DNA of 64,000 nt from CAYVQA01 sp045119035 (GCA_045119035.1 JBGVCU010000037.1:21636-85635), one strand, 5' to 3'; shown: positions 15,096 to 24,726, counted from the stretch's first letter. Program-made: numbers and translations. Notes: a model not told the origin generated them from the letters alone.

Positions 15096-16634
15096 ATGAG
15101 AAAATGTATATTGTTCATATTCGTAATATTATTTTCATTATCTCTATCATCATGTAAAACAGATGTTTTAACTGTTTATACTGAGGCTGGATTTGCTCCT
15201 TTTGAATATATTCAAGATGGAAAAATCGTTGGTGTTGATGTAGATATAATGGAAAAAGTAGGAGAAAAATTAAATAAAAAAGTTGTTTTTGAAAATGTTG
15301 CTTTTGATACTATTATTGATGCAGTTAAAGATGGAAAATTAACTAATGTCGGAAGTGCTGGTTTAAGTATTACTGAAGAAAGACTTGAAAAAGTTGATTT
15401 TTCAAAAGTTTATTATGAAGCAAATTTATATGTAATATATAAAACAAGTAATGAAAACAAAATTATTCATCAAATGACTGATGGAAATAATGGTGTATAT
15501 TGGTCAAGTTTAACAACAACAAAAGGAATTGGAGTTCAAACAGGAACTACCGCTGATTTATTCCTAAGTGATGAAATTTCTGCAGGTGGACTTCTTGAAG
15601 GAATTAAAAAAACAGATTTTGACTCCCTTGATACTGCTATTAGTGATTTAGGTATTAATATTGATTATTTAATTATTGATGAATTACCTGCAAAAACATT
15701 ATGTAATAGTTATAGTAATATATCTACATTACCTCTTTACTATGCGTTAGATGAAGATGTGAAGGCAACTGATAAATATGCTATTTGTGTAACAAAAAAT
15801 CATCCTGAATTATTAACAGCAATTAATGAAGTAATTGATGAATTATTAGTTGTTGACGAAAATAATGAAACAGGTATTGATAAATTAATAGCAAAACATT
15901 TAGGATTAAAACTTGAACAAAAAGATGATGGTAATTTATTTACTGACATTTATACAATAATTTCAACACCTTCATATAGAAATTATTTATTACAAGGTTT
16001 CTTAAATACATTAATTGTTACGATTATTGCTGCATTAATTGGACTTGTTATTGGATTTATTGTAGCTATTGTAAAAATACTTGCTGTTGATAATAAATAT
16101 TTAAAAATTCCTAATATTATTTGTAACTTATATACAACAGTAATAAGAGGTACTCCAGTTGCTTTACAACTTTTTGTAATGGTGTTTGCTTTACTTGCAA
16201 TTCCTGGTTTTAAAGTTACAGCGGTAATTTTAACATTTGGAATTAATTCTGGTGCATATGTATCTGAAAGTATTAGAGCTGGTATAATGAGTGTTGATAA
16301 AGGGCAAATGGAAGCAGGAAGATCACTTGGTTTATCAAAACTTACAACAATGAGAAAAATAATTATTCCTCAAGCAATTAAAAATGTAATTCCTGCAATT
16401 GGTAATGAACTTATTGCTTTAGTAAAAGAAACTGCTATTGTATCAATGGTTGGTTCAACAATCGGAACATTAACTTTTGATTTAAATCAAGCAACATCTA
16501 CAATAAATAAATCCCTTGCTAATTATTTAGCTCCAGCAATTTTAGCAGGTTTATTGTATTTATTAATTGTATATGGTATTACTCTAATAATTAAATTAAT
16601 TGAAAGGAGATTTAGTGTCAGTGATAAATATTAA
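15096..16634 (+). CDS. Amino-acid ABC transporter, fused substrate-binding protein and permease
   Basis: This is a 512-residue fusion. It begins with a lipoprotein-like signal (LFSLSLSSC), continues with a type-3 solute-binding domain (VYTEAGFAPFEYIQDGKIVG to about residue 265), and ends with an HisM/GlnP-type permease. The permease carries the ATPase-contact EAA loop EAGRSLGLSKLTTMRKIIIP. The substrate is a polar amino acid such as glutamine, arginine or cystine. The ATG at 15096 follows GGAGGAAAAT; a longer frame from 15039 would run through the leader terminator and is rejected. It overlaps the ATPase gene by 20 bases. Confidence 0.92.
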   Translation: MRKCILFIFVILFSLSLSSCKTDVLTVYTEAGFAPFEYIQDGKIVGVDVDIMEKVGEKLNKKVVFENVAFDTIIDAVKDGKLTNVGSAGLSITEERLEKVDFSKVYYEANLYVIYKTSNENKIIHQMTDGNNGVYWSSLTTTKGIGVQTGTTADLFLSDEISAGGLLEGIKKTDFDSLDTAISDLGINIDYLIIDELPAKTLCNSYSNISTLPLYYALDEDVKATDKYAICVTKNHPELLTAINEVIDELLVVDENNETGIDKLIAKHLGLKLEQKDDGNLFTDIYTIISTPSYRNYLLQGFLNTLIVTIIAALIGLVIGFIVAIVKILAVDNKYLKIPNIICNLYTTVIRGTPVALQLFVMVFALLAIPGFKVTAVILTFGINSGAYVSESIRAGIMSVDKGQMEAGRSLGLSKLTTMRKIIIPQAIKNVIPAIGNELIALVKETAIVSMVGSTIGTLTFDLNQATSTINKSLANYLAPAILAGLLYLLIVYGITLIIKLIERRFSVSDKY

Positions 16635-17535
16635 TAATATATATAAAACATTTGAAGATGGAATTACTGTACTAAAAGGAGTTTCATTAAATATTAAAAA
16701 AGGAGAAAAAGTTGTAATTATCGGTGCAAGTGGAAGTGGTAAATCAACTTTACTAAGATGTATAAATCAAATGGAAAAACCAACATATGGTGAAATTTGG
16801 TTTAAAGACAAATTAGTTACACCTGTTGATCCTTATCTTCATAAAGAAGTAATATTAAAAAGTAAAACATTTAAAAAACTATTAAGTAATGAAAAAGAAG
16901 TAAATGATGAAGTAATTAATAAAATTATCAAAGAAATTAAAGAAAAAGATTTACTTAATGAAAAACACGAAGGAAAAGAATATAATAACGAGATTAAAAA
17001 AATTTTAAAAGAAAATTATTTACATATTGATATTGCTAGACAAAAAATCGGGATGTGTTTTCAACACTTTAATTTATTTAATAATTTAACTATTATTGAA
17101 AATTTAACATTAGCACCTGTATCATTAAATTTACTTTCAAAAGAAGAAGCAGAGAAAAAAGCTCTAACATATTTAGAAAGAATTGGTCTATTAGATAAAA
17201 AAGATGTATATCCAGCTAAGCTTTCTGGTGGTCAAAAACAAAGAATTGCTATTATTCGTTCATTATGTATGAATCCTGATGTAATGTTATTTGATGAACC
17301 AACAAGTGCATTAGATCCAGAAATGGTTGGTGAAGTATTACAACTTATGAAAGAACTTGCAAACCAAGGAATGACAATGGTTGTAGTAACTCATGAAATG
17401 GGATTTGCAAAAGAAATAAGTGATCGTATTGTATTTATGGAACAAGGTCAAATTATTGAAGAAGGTACTCCAAAAGAAATTTTTGAACAACCTAAAAATG
17501 AAAGAACTAAAGCTTTTTTAAGTAAAATATTGTAA
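16615..17535 (+). CDS. Amino-acid ABC transporter ATPase with a long helical insertion
   Basis: This GlnQ/HisP-type ATPase has Walker A GASGSGKST, Q-loop in CFQHFNLF, signature LSGGQKQR, Walker B VMLFDEPTSALD and the switch His in VVTHEMG. It is about 306 residues rather than the usual ~240. The extra ~65 residues lie between Walker A and the Q-loop and are a charged Lys/Glu-rich helical stretch. The GTG at 16615 is five bases after AGGAG; the GTG at 16621 is an alternative. It is the second gene of the transporter operon, followed by a strong terminator. Confidence 0.9.
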   Translation: MSVININNIYKTFEDGITVLKGVSLNIKKGEKVVIIGASGSGKSTLLRCINQMEKPTYGEIWFKDKLVTPVDPYLHKEVILKSKTFKKLLSNEKEVNDEVINKIIKEIKEKDLLNEKHEGKEYNNEIKKILKENYLHIDIARQKIGMCFQHFNLFNNLTIIENLTLAPVSLNLLSKEEAEKKALTYLERIGLLDKKDVYPAKLSGGQKQRIAIIRSLCMNPDVMLFDEPTSALDPEMVGEVLQLMKELANQGMTMVVVTHEMGFAKEISDRIVFMEQGQIIEEGTPKEIFEQPKNERTKAFLSKIL

Positions 17536-17536
17536 T

Positions 17537-17566
17537 AAACAGAACCAATTGGTTCTGTTTTTTTAT
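17537..17566 (+). terminator. Intrinsic terminator after the amino-acid transporter operon
   Basis: A 10-bp stem (17537-17546 with 17551-17560, AATT loop) ends in a T run. Confidence 0.9.
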
Positions 17567-17572
17567 GAATAT

Positions 17573-17644
17573 TTGAAAAAATAGGTAAAATATGATATAA
17601 TATATGTATAAAATAATAAAATATGGTCGTAATCTCGACTATAT
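17573..17644 (+). promoter_or_regulatory. Promoter and 5'-UTR hairpin of the pectate lyase gene
   Basis: TTGAAA (17573-17578) and TATAAT (17596-17601) are 17 bp apart with an extended TGA. The short leader holds a 9-bp hairpin with one G-U pair (17621-17629 with 17636-17644) just upstream of AAGGAG. The hairpin could be a repressor site or could influence mRNA stability or translation. Confidence 0.7.
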
Positions 17645-17662
17645 TTAAAAGGAGAATTGAAT

Positions 17663-20398
17663 ATGAAAAGAATACTAATGTCAATTACACTTGTATTAAT
17701 TTTATTACTTACTTCATGTGGTAATTTAATTAAACCAGGTCCAGGAAATGAACCTGAAAATCCAAATCCTGAATGTGAACATTTAACTGAAACATTAGCT
17801 GAATATGATGAAACAGGACATTGGATAAAGTGTCTTAGTTGTAACGAAAAATTAGAATTTTCGGAACATAAATATAATGCATGGATTACTGTTTTAGAAC
17901 CTTCATTAGGAGTTGAAGGTAAAAAAGTGAAAAACTGTACTGAATGCGAATTTAGTGTAGAAGAAATTATTCCTGCATTAACTGATTGTGTTCATCCAAA
18001 TGTTTCTAATAATTGGGTGGTTGATGAAACTGGTCATTGGCATATTTGTAATGATTGCCCAATAACATTAGATTATTCTGTGCACTCATATAGTGATTGG
18101 GTTGTAACTATTACTCCGCAAGTAGGAGTTGCAGGTAAAAAGGTTAAGACTTGTGATATATGTAACTATAGTGTAGAAGAAGTTCTTCCTGCACTTCCAC
18201 AACCTGATCCAGAACCTACTGATGGTCAAGTTAATGTTACTAAAATTGGTACTGGATTTGAAACTATTTACTTAGAATGGACTCCTTATAATAATGCTAC
18301 AAAATATCATGTATATTGTGATAATAAATTAATTGATGCTGAACTTATCAGATTTTATGGTACATATTTTAGAGCAGATATAATTGGTATTACTGCAAAT
18401 GACCATATTGTAAAAGTTGTTCCAGTTGTAGGTGGAAAAGAAGTTACAGCAGCTAAAGTAGAATATACTCGTAGACCTGAAGCCTATGTAAGAGAAGGAT
18501 ACTCATTTACTGGTGAATGTACTGGTGCATATAATATGGATGGTACATTAAAACAAAATGCTCAAGTAATATATGTTACAGCAAAAACTGCAAAAACTGT
18601 TACAGCAACTGTAAATGGTGCAACACAAACAGGTTTACAAGCAATTCTAGATGCTAAACAAAAAGCAAATACTTCAAATGATATTTTATGTATTCGTGTT
18701 ATAGGAATGATTTCTGCAAATGATATGGATTCATTTTCTAGTTCTGCACAAGGCCTACAAATTAAAGGTCGTAGTGCTGAAACAAATATGAATATTACTT
18801 TTGAAGGTGTAGGAAACGATGCTACTATTAATGGTTTTGGTTTCTTAATCAGAAATTGCTCAAACGTTGAAATTAGAAATATCGGAATTATGAATTTTAT
18901 GGATGACGGAATTAGTGTTGATACAGATAATTCACATCTATGGCTACATAATATTGACTTTTATTATGGACAAGCTGGTGGAGATGCTGACCAAGATAAA
19001 GGTGATGGTTCATTAGATATTAAAAAATCTCATTATATAACTGTTTCATATAATCATTTCTATGAATCTGGTAAATGTGCTTTACTTGATGCCGGAACTG
19101 GTGAAGGAAGTGACTATATTACATATCACCACAATTGGTTTGACCATTCAGACTCAAGACATCCAAGAGTAAGAAACGCTGAACATGTTCATGTATATAA
19201 TAACTACTATGATGGTGTTGCAAAATATGGTATTGGTGCTGCTGGTGGTGGAAGTAATGTCTTTAGTGAAGCAAATTATTTTAGAAATACAAAATATCCA
19301 ATTTTAACTTCACAACAAGGAAGTGATATTGCAACAGATAGTAAAGGTACTTTCTCAGGTGAAGATGGTGGTGTAGTTAAGAGTTTTGGTGATTTAATGA
19401 TTGGTGGTACATTTGTTCCATATAGTGAAAATAATGTTCAATATGACGCATATGTTGCAGCAACAAGAAATGAGCTTGTTCCATCAACTGTTAAATCTTT
19501 AAAAGGTGGATTTACATATAATAATTTTGATACAGCAAGTGATATGTACAGCTATAATCCACATACTGCTGAAGCTGCAAAAGATAATGTAACACAATAT
19601 GCAGGTAGATTACAAGGTGGAGATTTAAAATGGACATTTACTGAAGAAGATGATGCATCTTATGCAATAAATTCTGGACTTAAACAAGCTGTAAATAATT
19701 ACAAACCAACTGTTGTTTTAGGTGAAGTTATCATGTCTAATTCTTTAGTTGAAATGATTGATTCAATTCCTGAAAATGTTACTTTGGAAGATAGTTCATA
19801 TATATATGATTGTTATAATCAATATATTAAATTAACTGATTCACAAAAAGAAGAAATAACAAACTCTCATAAATTACTTGCTGCGTATAATACAATTTTT
19901 AAATTAGAAATTGAAAGAGTTATTCAACTAATTGATAACATGGACGTAGATAATCAAGAAGAAGTACAAAGTGTTTATCTTGAATATAGTAAACTTACTG
20001 CTGATCAAAAGAAAGACGTAACTAATATAGATATTCTTACAAATGCAATGGGTTCAATTCCAGTTGATAAAATTGAACATAATTTTGATAATGGATTAAG
20101 TTCAGATTTCTTTAATATTTCTGGTAACTTATCTAAATCTAAAGGTGTTGCTACATATAATGGTTTAACAATTTCTCAATGTTTAAAAATTGAATCAAGT
20201 ACAAATATTTCATTTACAATTACAACAAAGATGACTCTTACAATTGTATTTGGAGATGAAGATACAAAGACAAATATTAAAATTGATGGTGTAAAACAAA
20301 CAACATCAACAAAAGTATTAACAATAGAACTTGAAGCTGGATCTCATACAATAACTAAAGCAGATTCAACAAATGTTTTCTATTTATCTTTAGAATAA
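17663..20398 (+). CDS. Large pectate lyase (PL1-like) lipoprotein
   Basis: This 911-residue protein starts with a lipoprotein signal (LVLILLLTSCGN) and a Pro/Asn/Glu-rich linker. Two ~75-residue Cys/His repeats follow (each with ETGHW..C..C and GKKVK.C..C, ending EE..PAL), then a fibronectin-like domain (~190-275), then a right-handed parallel beta-helix with polysaccharide lyase family 1 landmarks: LWLHNIDFYYG, GDGSLDIKKSHYITVSYNHF and HHNWFDHSDSRHPRVR, where the R-x-P-x-x-R supplies the catalytic Arg. The C-terminal ~200 residues are helical then beta-rich, perhaps carbohydrate binding. It would cleave pectin outside the cell. No other pectin gene is in the window. Confidence 0.9.
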   Translation: MKRILMSITLVLILLLTSCGNLIKPGPGNEPENPNPECEHLTETLAEYDETGHWIKCLSCNEKLEFSEHKYNAWITVLEPSLGVEGKKVKNCTECEFSVEEIIPALTDCVHPNVSNNWVVDETGHWHICNDCPITLDYSVHSYSDWVVTITPQVGVAGKKVKTCDICNYSVEEVLPALPQPDPEPTDGQVNVTKIGTGFETIYLEWTPYNNATKYHVYCDNKLIDAELIRFYGTYFRADIIGITANDHIVKVVPVVGGKEVTAAKVEYTRRPEAYVREGYSFTGECTGAYNMDGTLKQNAQVIYVTAKTAKTVTATVNGATQTGLQAILDAKQKANTSNDILCIRVIGMISANDMDSFSSSAQGLQIKGRSAETNMNITFEGVGNDATINGFGFLIRNCSNVEIRNIGIMNFMDDGISVDTDNSHLWLHNIDFYYGQAGGDADQDKGDGSLDIKKSHYITVSYNHFYESGKCALLDAGTGEGSDYITYHHNWFDHSDSRHPRVRNAEHVHVYNNYYDGVAKYGIGAAGGGSNVFSEANYFRNTKYPILTSQQGSDIATDSKGTFSGEDGGVVKSFGDLMIGGTFVPYSENNVQYDAYVAATRNELVPSTVKSLKGGFTYNNFDTASDMYSYNPHTAEAAKDNVTQYAGRLQGGDLKWTFTEEDDASYAINSGLKQAVNNYKPTVVLGEVIMSNSLVEMIDSIPENVTLEDSSYIYDCYNQYIKLTDSQKEEITNSHKLLAAYNTIFKLEIERVIQLIDNMDVDNQEEVQSVYLEYSKLTADQKKDVTNIDILTNAMGSIPVDKIEHNFDNGLSSDFFNISGNLSKSKGVATYNGLTISQCLKIESSTNISFTITTKMTLTIVFGDEDTKTNIKIDGVKQTTSTKVLTIELEAGSHTITKADSTNVFYLSLE

Positions 20399-20401
20399 TC
20401 T

Positions 20402-20428
20402 AAAAGGCTACATATGTAGCCTTTTATT
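20402..20428 (+). terminator. Intrinsic terminator after pectate lyase
   Basis: A 10-bp perfect stem (20402-20411 with 20416-20425) ends in TTTTATTTATT. Confidence 0.85.
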
Positions 20429-20444
20429 TATTATTGTTCTAAAT

Positions 20445-20474
20445 TTGATTTTTCAAAAGAAAATATGGTATAAT
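20445..20474 (+). promoter_or_regulatory. Promoter of the threonine aldolase operon
   Basis: TTGATT (20445-20450) and TATAAT (20469-20474) are 18 bp apart. They would drive the overlapping genes from 20498 to 24726. Confidence 0.65.
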
Positions 20475-20497
20475 ATCATATAAGATAGGTGATTTAT

Positions 20498-21526
20498 ATG
20501 ATTAATTTAATGAACGACTATAATGTTATTGCACATAATAAAATTTTAAAAGATTTACAAAAATATCAAACAGAACTTTATGTCGGATACGGAATGGATG
20601 AGGTTTGTAAGGAAGCAAAAGAATTAATAAAAAAAGAACTTAATAATGATGAAGTTGATATTCATTTTTTAGTTGGTGGAACTATTACAAATAAAATAGC
20701 ACTTAATCATATTCTAAAACCATATGAAGCAATTATTGCAGCAGATTCATCTCATATTTATGTTCATGAAACAGGAGCAATTGAAAGTAATGGACATAAA
20801 ATTATTACTGTAAAAAATGTAGATGGTAAAATTACTGTTGATGAAATACATAAAGTAATAAAAAGTCACTCTGACTGTCATATGGTTAAACCAAAAGTTG
20901 TATATATATCAAATTCTACTGAATTTGGTACAATTTATACTAAAAGTGAATTATTTGACTTATCAAACTATTGTAAACATCATGGATTATATCTATATTT
21001 AGATGGAGCTAGATTAGGATGTGCACTTACTTCTTTATATAATGATTTAACTTTAAGTGATATATGTAAATATGTTGATATTTTCTATATTGGTGGAACA
21101 AAAAATGGCTTAATGTTTGGTGAAGCATTAGTAGTTAAAAATGAAAAAATTAAAGAAGATTTTAGATATTCTATCAAACAAAACGGTGGAATGTTATCAA
21201 AGGGATTCTTATTAGGAATTCAGTTTAAATCATTATTTAGTGATAATTTATTTTATGAAATAGCAAAGCAACAAAATGAACTTGCTACATATTTTGATAA
21301 TCGTTTAAATGAATTATATATTAGACATTCACTAAAAACTGTAACTAACCAAATATTTATTATCCTTGAAAGTCATGTAGTTGAAAAATTAAAAGAAGAA
21401 TTACTGTTTGAAATATGGGAAGATTTAGGTGATGAAGTAGTTATTAGATTTGTAACGCATATATCACTTTCAAAAGAAGATATTGATAAAGCTATAAATA
21501 TTATTAAGGCAGCATTAGATGAATAA
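20498..21526 (+). CDS. Low-specificity threonine aldolase family PLP enzyme
   Basis: This 342-residue fold-type I PLP enzyme of the beta-eliminating lyase/threonine aldolase family probably splits L-threonine or allo-threonine into glycine and acetaldehyde. It shows the N-terminal VGYGMDEVCKEAKELI region, VGGTITNKIAL, the PLP-binding YLDGARLGCAL and the Schiff-base lysine in YIGGTKNGLMFGEA. The ATG at 20498 follows AGGTGA; a GTG at 20489 lies in the ribosome site. It overlaps the next gene by eight bases. Confidence 0.9.
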   Translation: MINLMNDYNVIAHNKILKDLQKYQTELYVGYGMDEVCKEAKELIKKELNNDEVDIHFLVGGTITNKIALNHILKPYEAIIAADSSHIYVHETGAIESNGHKIITVKNVDGKITVDEIHKVIKSHSDCHMVKPKVVYISNSTEFGTIYTKSELFDLSNYCKHHGLYLYLDGARLGCALTSLYNDLTLSDICKYVDIFYIGGTKNGLMFGEALVVKNEKIKEDFRYSIKQNGGMLSKGFLLGIQFKSLFSDNLFYEIAKQQNELATYFDNRLNELYIRHSLKTVTNQIFIILESHVVEKLKEELLFEIWEDLGDEVVIRFVTHISLSKEDIDKAINIIKAALDE

Positions 21527-22040
21527 TTTAAAACTTATAAAACCAAATGAAACATATATAGATCAAATTATTAAATACAAAGAAGAATTCTTACTAGATA
21601 ATTCTCATTTACATGGAACAGCAGGTCTTTCTCATTATCCTGATATATCTGAATGGCTTCAACACGTAAAAGATTTAGAAAATAAAGAAACTTTACCTGC
21701 GTGTAATGTTCCATCTACATTATTTTTAACAATTGATACAAAAAATAATGAACTAATTGGTATGATTGATATTAGACACTATTTAAATCAAAACTTAATG
21801 AGTTGTGGTGGTCATATTGGATATTCAATAAAACCGTCAAAAAGAAGATTAGGTTATGGAACTAAACAACTAAGTCTAGCTTTAGAAGAATGTAAGAAAA
21901 TGAATATTAATGAAGTATTAATTACTTGTGATGAATTTAATATTGGATCTAAAAAAATTATTTTAAATAATAACGGTATCTTCCACAGTAAGATAAAAAA
22001 CAAAGATGAAGACATAGAAAGATATTGGATAAAATTATGA
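21519..22040 (+). CDS. GNAT family N-acetyltransferase
   Basis: This 173-residue acetyl-CoA-dependent acetyltransferase has the acetyl-CoA loop as IKPSKRRLGYGTKQLSLALEE, the R/Q-x-x-G-x-G/A pattern of motif A. Its N-terminal half (TLPACNVPSTLFLTID..NELIGMIDIRHYLN) resembles a group of uncharacterised Bacillota acetyltransferases. The acceptor substrate cannot be told from sequence. It overlaps the aldolase gene by eight bases and the phosphoesterase gene by four. Confidence 0.85.
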   Translation: MNNLKLIKPNETYIDQIIKYKEEFLLDNSHLHGTAGLSHYPDISEWLQHVKDLENKETLPACNVPSTLFLTIDTKNNELIGMIDIRHYLNQNLMSCGGHIGYSIKPSKRRLGYGTKQLSLALEECKKMNINEVLITCDEFNIGSKKIILNNNGIFHSKIKNKDEDIERYWIKL

Positions 22041-23125
22041 AAAAAGAATTAGTAAAAAGTATTACACTAGATATATCTAACAAGCGCGTTTTTTGTGTTA
22101 GCGATATTCATGGTGAATACCTTGTATTAAAAGAACTATTAGAAAAAAATAGCTATAATATAAAAAGTGATTACTTATTTATTTTAGGAGATCTTACTCG
22201 CAAAGGGACATATCCACTTAAAACTATTAGATATTTAATGGATTTATCTTTAAATCAAAATGTCTATATTTTAATGGGAAATTGTGATGAAAGAGATTAT
22301 TTAGATGTTTTTGATAATGACTTCGAAAAATTCATGTATTCAGTTAATACAAAAACATTAATTAGAGATTTATTAATTGATATCTATAATGAAATTCCTA
22401 ATATTAATAAGGAAAATTATATAAGTTATCAAGAAATATTGGCTTCAACAAAAGAAATTGATTTTATTAAAAATTTACCTCATTTAATTGTAACTAGCGA
22501 ATATATATTTTCACATGCTAAAGTACCACAAGTAATTAATTTAGAAACTGATTTATATACAAGTTATATTAGAGGACGTGACTTTTTACAAAAAGGTCAT
22601 AATAATAAACAAACAGTAATTGTTGGACATATGCCAAGTACAATATATTCTAGTAATTGTTATAATAATAAAGTTCATTATGAAAATAATATTATTTTTA
22701 TAGATGGTGGAATGGCTATTTATCATAGTGGACAAATAAATTTATTAATTATTGAAAATAATAATATTATTAAAGAAGCATCAAATGATGCATTAGAAGA
22801 AGTAATTTGCTTAGCTAGCCAACAAGGAGAACCTTACGCAAAAGGTACATGTTGGCCGAATTATGAAATAACTATACTTGAAAGAGGTAAATATTTTTCA
22901 AAATGTATAGTTAATGCTACAAATGAACTATGTATAATTAAAAACGAAATGATCTGTAAAGACAGTAATACTACTCTTGATGATTGTCCTGGAATGATGA
23001 TTAACATCAGTAAAAACGATCATGTTAAACTTGTTAAAACATTAAGTGGCTATTCTTTAGTAAAAAAGGATGGTATTGTTGGATGGATCAAAAATAGCTA
23101 TTTAGGAGGAATAAATGAAATTTAG
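22037..23125 (+). CDS. Calcineurin-like metallophosphoesterase with C-terminal SH3-like domain
   Basis: This is a 362-residue protein. Residues ~1-250 carry the phosphoesterase motifs CVSDIHGEY, LGDLTRKG, MGNCDERD (Asn and Asp in place of the common GNHE) and VGHMPS. The last ~110 residues include VKLVKTLSGYSLVKKDG then IVGWIKNSYL, a pattern of bacterial SH3 domains. No signal peptide is visible, so an SH3b-like module in the cytoplasm is odd. The ATG at 22037 overlaps the GNAT stop codon (ATGA). The family acts on phosphoproteins, nucleotides or phosphodiesters; the substrate is unknown. Confidence 0.82.
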   Translation: MKKELVKSITLDISNKRVFCVSDIHGEYLVLKELLEKNSYNIKSDYLFILGDLTRKGTYPLKTIRYLMDLSLNQNVYILMGNCDERDYLDVFDNDFEKFMYSVNTKTLIRDLLIDIYNEIPNINKENYISYQEILASTKEIDFIKNLPHLIVTSEYIFSHAKVPQVINLETDLYTSYIRGRDFLQKGHNNKQTVIVGHMPSTIYSSNCYNNKVHYENNIIFIDGGMAIYHSGQINLLIIENNNIIKEASNDALEEVICLASQQGEPYAKGTCWPNYEITILERGKYFSKCIVNATNELCIIKNEMICKDSNTTLDDCPGMMINISKNDHVKLVKTLSGYSLVKKDGIVGWIKNSYLGGINEI

Positions 23126-24029
23126 TCCAGAAGTAAAAAGTGCCCTAGAACTTGGGCTTCCTATTGTTGCGCTTGAATCTACAATTATTTCACATGGTAT
23201 GCCTTATCCTGAAAATGTTCATACTGCTCTTCAATGTGAAAAAATTATTCGTGATGCGGGAGCTGTTCCTGCAACAATTGCAATCATAAAAGGTGAAATC
23301 TGCATAGGTCTTACAAAAGATGAAATTCATTATTTAGGTAAAGAAGGTTTAAGTGTTTATAAAACATCTCGTAGAGATATAGCATATGTAGTAAGTAAAA
23401 AACTTAACGGTGCTACGACTGTTTCTGCAACAATGATTGCTGCTCAAATGGCGGGAATTAAATTTTTTGCAACAGGTGGTATTGGCGGAGTTCATAGAAA
23501 TGCTGAAATTACAATGGATATTTCAGCTGATTTAGAAGAACTTGCTCAAACAAATGTTTGTGTTATATGTGCTGGAGCAAAAGCAATTCTTGATTTAGAA
23601 AAAACACTTGAATATTTAGAAACAAAAGGTGTTCCTGTTATTGGATATCAAACAGAATCGCTTCCTGCTTTCTATACAAGAACATCACAATATAATGTAA
23701 ACTTTAAGCTTGATACACCTTTAGAAATTGCAGAGTTTTGCAAAACGAAATGGGATTTAAATTTAAATGGTGGTGTACTTGTTACTAATCCGATTCCTGT
23801 TGAATATTCACTAGATGAAAATGTAATGAATGAAGCAATTAATAAAGCAATCATTGAACAAGATAAACTTGGTATTAAAGGAAAAGAATCAACTCCATTC
23901 TTACTTGCTAAAATAAAAGAAATTACTGAAGGAGCTTCTCTTGATTCTAATATTAAATTAGTTTTTAACAATTGTTTACTTGCTTCTTTAATTGCTAAAA
24001 AATATTGGGATTTAAATAATGTTAAGTAA
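23115..24029 (+). CDS. psuG: Pseudouridine-5'-phosphate glycosidase
   Basis: PsuG reversibly cleaves pseudouridine 5'-phosphate to uracil and ribose 5-phosphate in the breakdown of modified RNA. The strongly conserved blocks are present: VALESTIISHGMPYP near the N-terminus, TSRRDIAYV, GATTVSATM, FATGGIGGVHR and GYQTESLPAFY. It is full length at 304 residues. It overlaps the phosphoesterase by 11 bases and the next gene by 11. The partner pseudouridine kinase gene (psuK) is not adjacent. Confidence 0.96.
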   Translation: MKFSPEVKSALELGLPIVALESTIISHGMPYPENVHTALQCEKIIRDAGAVPATIAIIKGEICIGLTKDEIHYLGKEGLSVYKTSRRDIAYVVSKKLNGATTVSATMIAAQMAGIKFFATGGIGGVHRNAEITMDISADLEELAQTNVCVICAGAKAILDLEKTLEYLETKGVPVIGYQTESLPAFYTRTSQYNVNFKLDTPLEIAEFCKTKWDLNLNGGVLVTNPIPVEYSLDENVMNEAINKAIIEQDKLGIKGKESTPFLLAKIKEITEGASLDSNIKLVFNNCLLASLIAKKYWDLNNVK

Positions 24030-24726
24030 TAATAAGTTTTTAGTTAGAGTATCTAAATATCGTTCAATATTAATATTAATATATGAAATAATTCTTTTTA
24101 CAATTTTTTATTTATATAACAAATTTATATTTGAGAACAATAGTTCTATATTATTTATCAGTTTAGTTTTTATTTTTCCTATTATTCTTTCAATATTAAA
24201 AGCCATAATAAAAAATGAAAATTTAAAAAAGTATCATAATTTGAAAACAAACTATAATACTTTAATTATTACTGATATAAAAAAAGGTAAATATTTTAAT
24301 AAATTTATTGAGGAATTAAAAAGTTTAACGAATAATGTTGTTATTAAAACTTCAGATGTTAATCAACTTATTACACTTGGAAAATATAACAATATTAATA
24401 TTTTAATTGATTCTAATAATACATTTATATCTATAGATAATACATATATTAAATATCAATATATATATGGATATATTGGTGATAATACTACTAAATATGA
24501 TTTTAAAGCAATATCAAATAAAACGCTTGATCGCTTTTATAACTTATTACTTAAAAGAATTAAAGTTTTAATTAATAATGAGTTTAATTATACAGAGTAT
24601 TATTTTGGAAAAACTTATAATGGTTGTATACTTAAGAATCATAAAGAAACACTTTATCAGATTAAAATAAAAGAAAAAGCTTTTCTTCGAAAAGAAAAGG
24701 AAATCCACAAAATTATAAATACATAA
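24019..24726 (+). CDS. Unknown two-helix membrane protein
   Basis: I do not recognise this 235-residue protein. It has two N-terminal transmembrane helices (about residues 14-34 and 43-63), then a ~170-residue soluble domain that alternates short beta strands and helices (TLIITDIKKGKY, NINILIDSNNTFISID). The domain resembles a nuclease or nucleotide-binding Rossmann-like core in pattern only, with no catalytic motif that I can name. It overlaps psuG by 11 bases, so it belongs to the same operon, and ends at a shared terminator. Confidence 0.65.
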   Translation: MLSNNKFLVRVSKYRSILILIYEIILFTIFYLYNKFIFENNSSILFISLVFIFPIILSILKAIIKNENLKKYHNLKTNYNTLIITDIKKGKYFNKFIEELKSLTNNVVIKTSDVNQLITLGKYNNINILIDSNNTFISIDNTYIKYQYIYGYIGDNTTKYDFKAISNKTLDRFYNLLLKRIKVLINNEFNYTEYYFGKTYNGCILKNHKETLYQIKIKEKAFLRKEKEIHKIINT

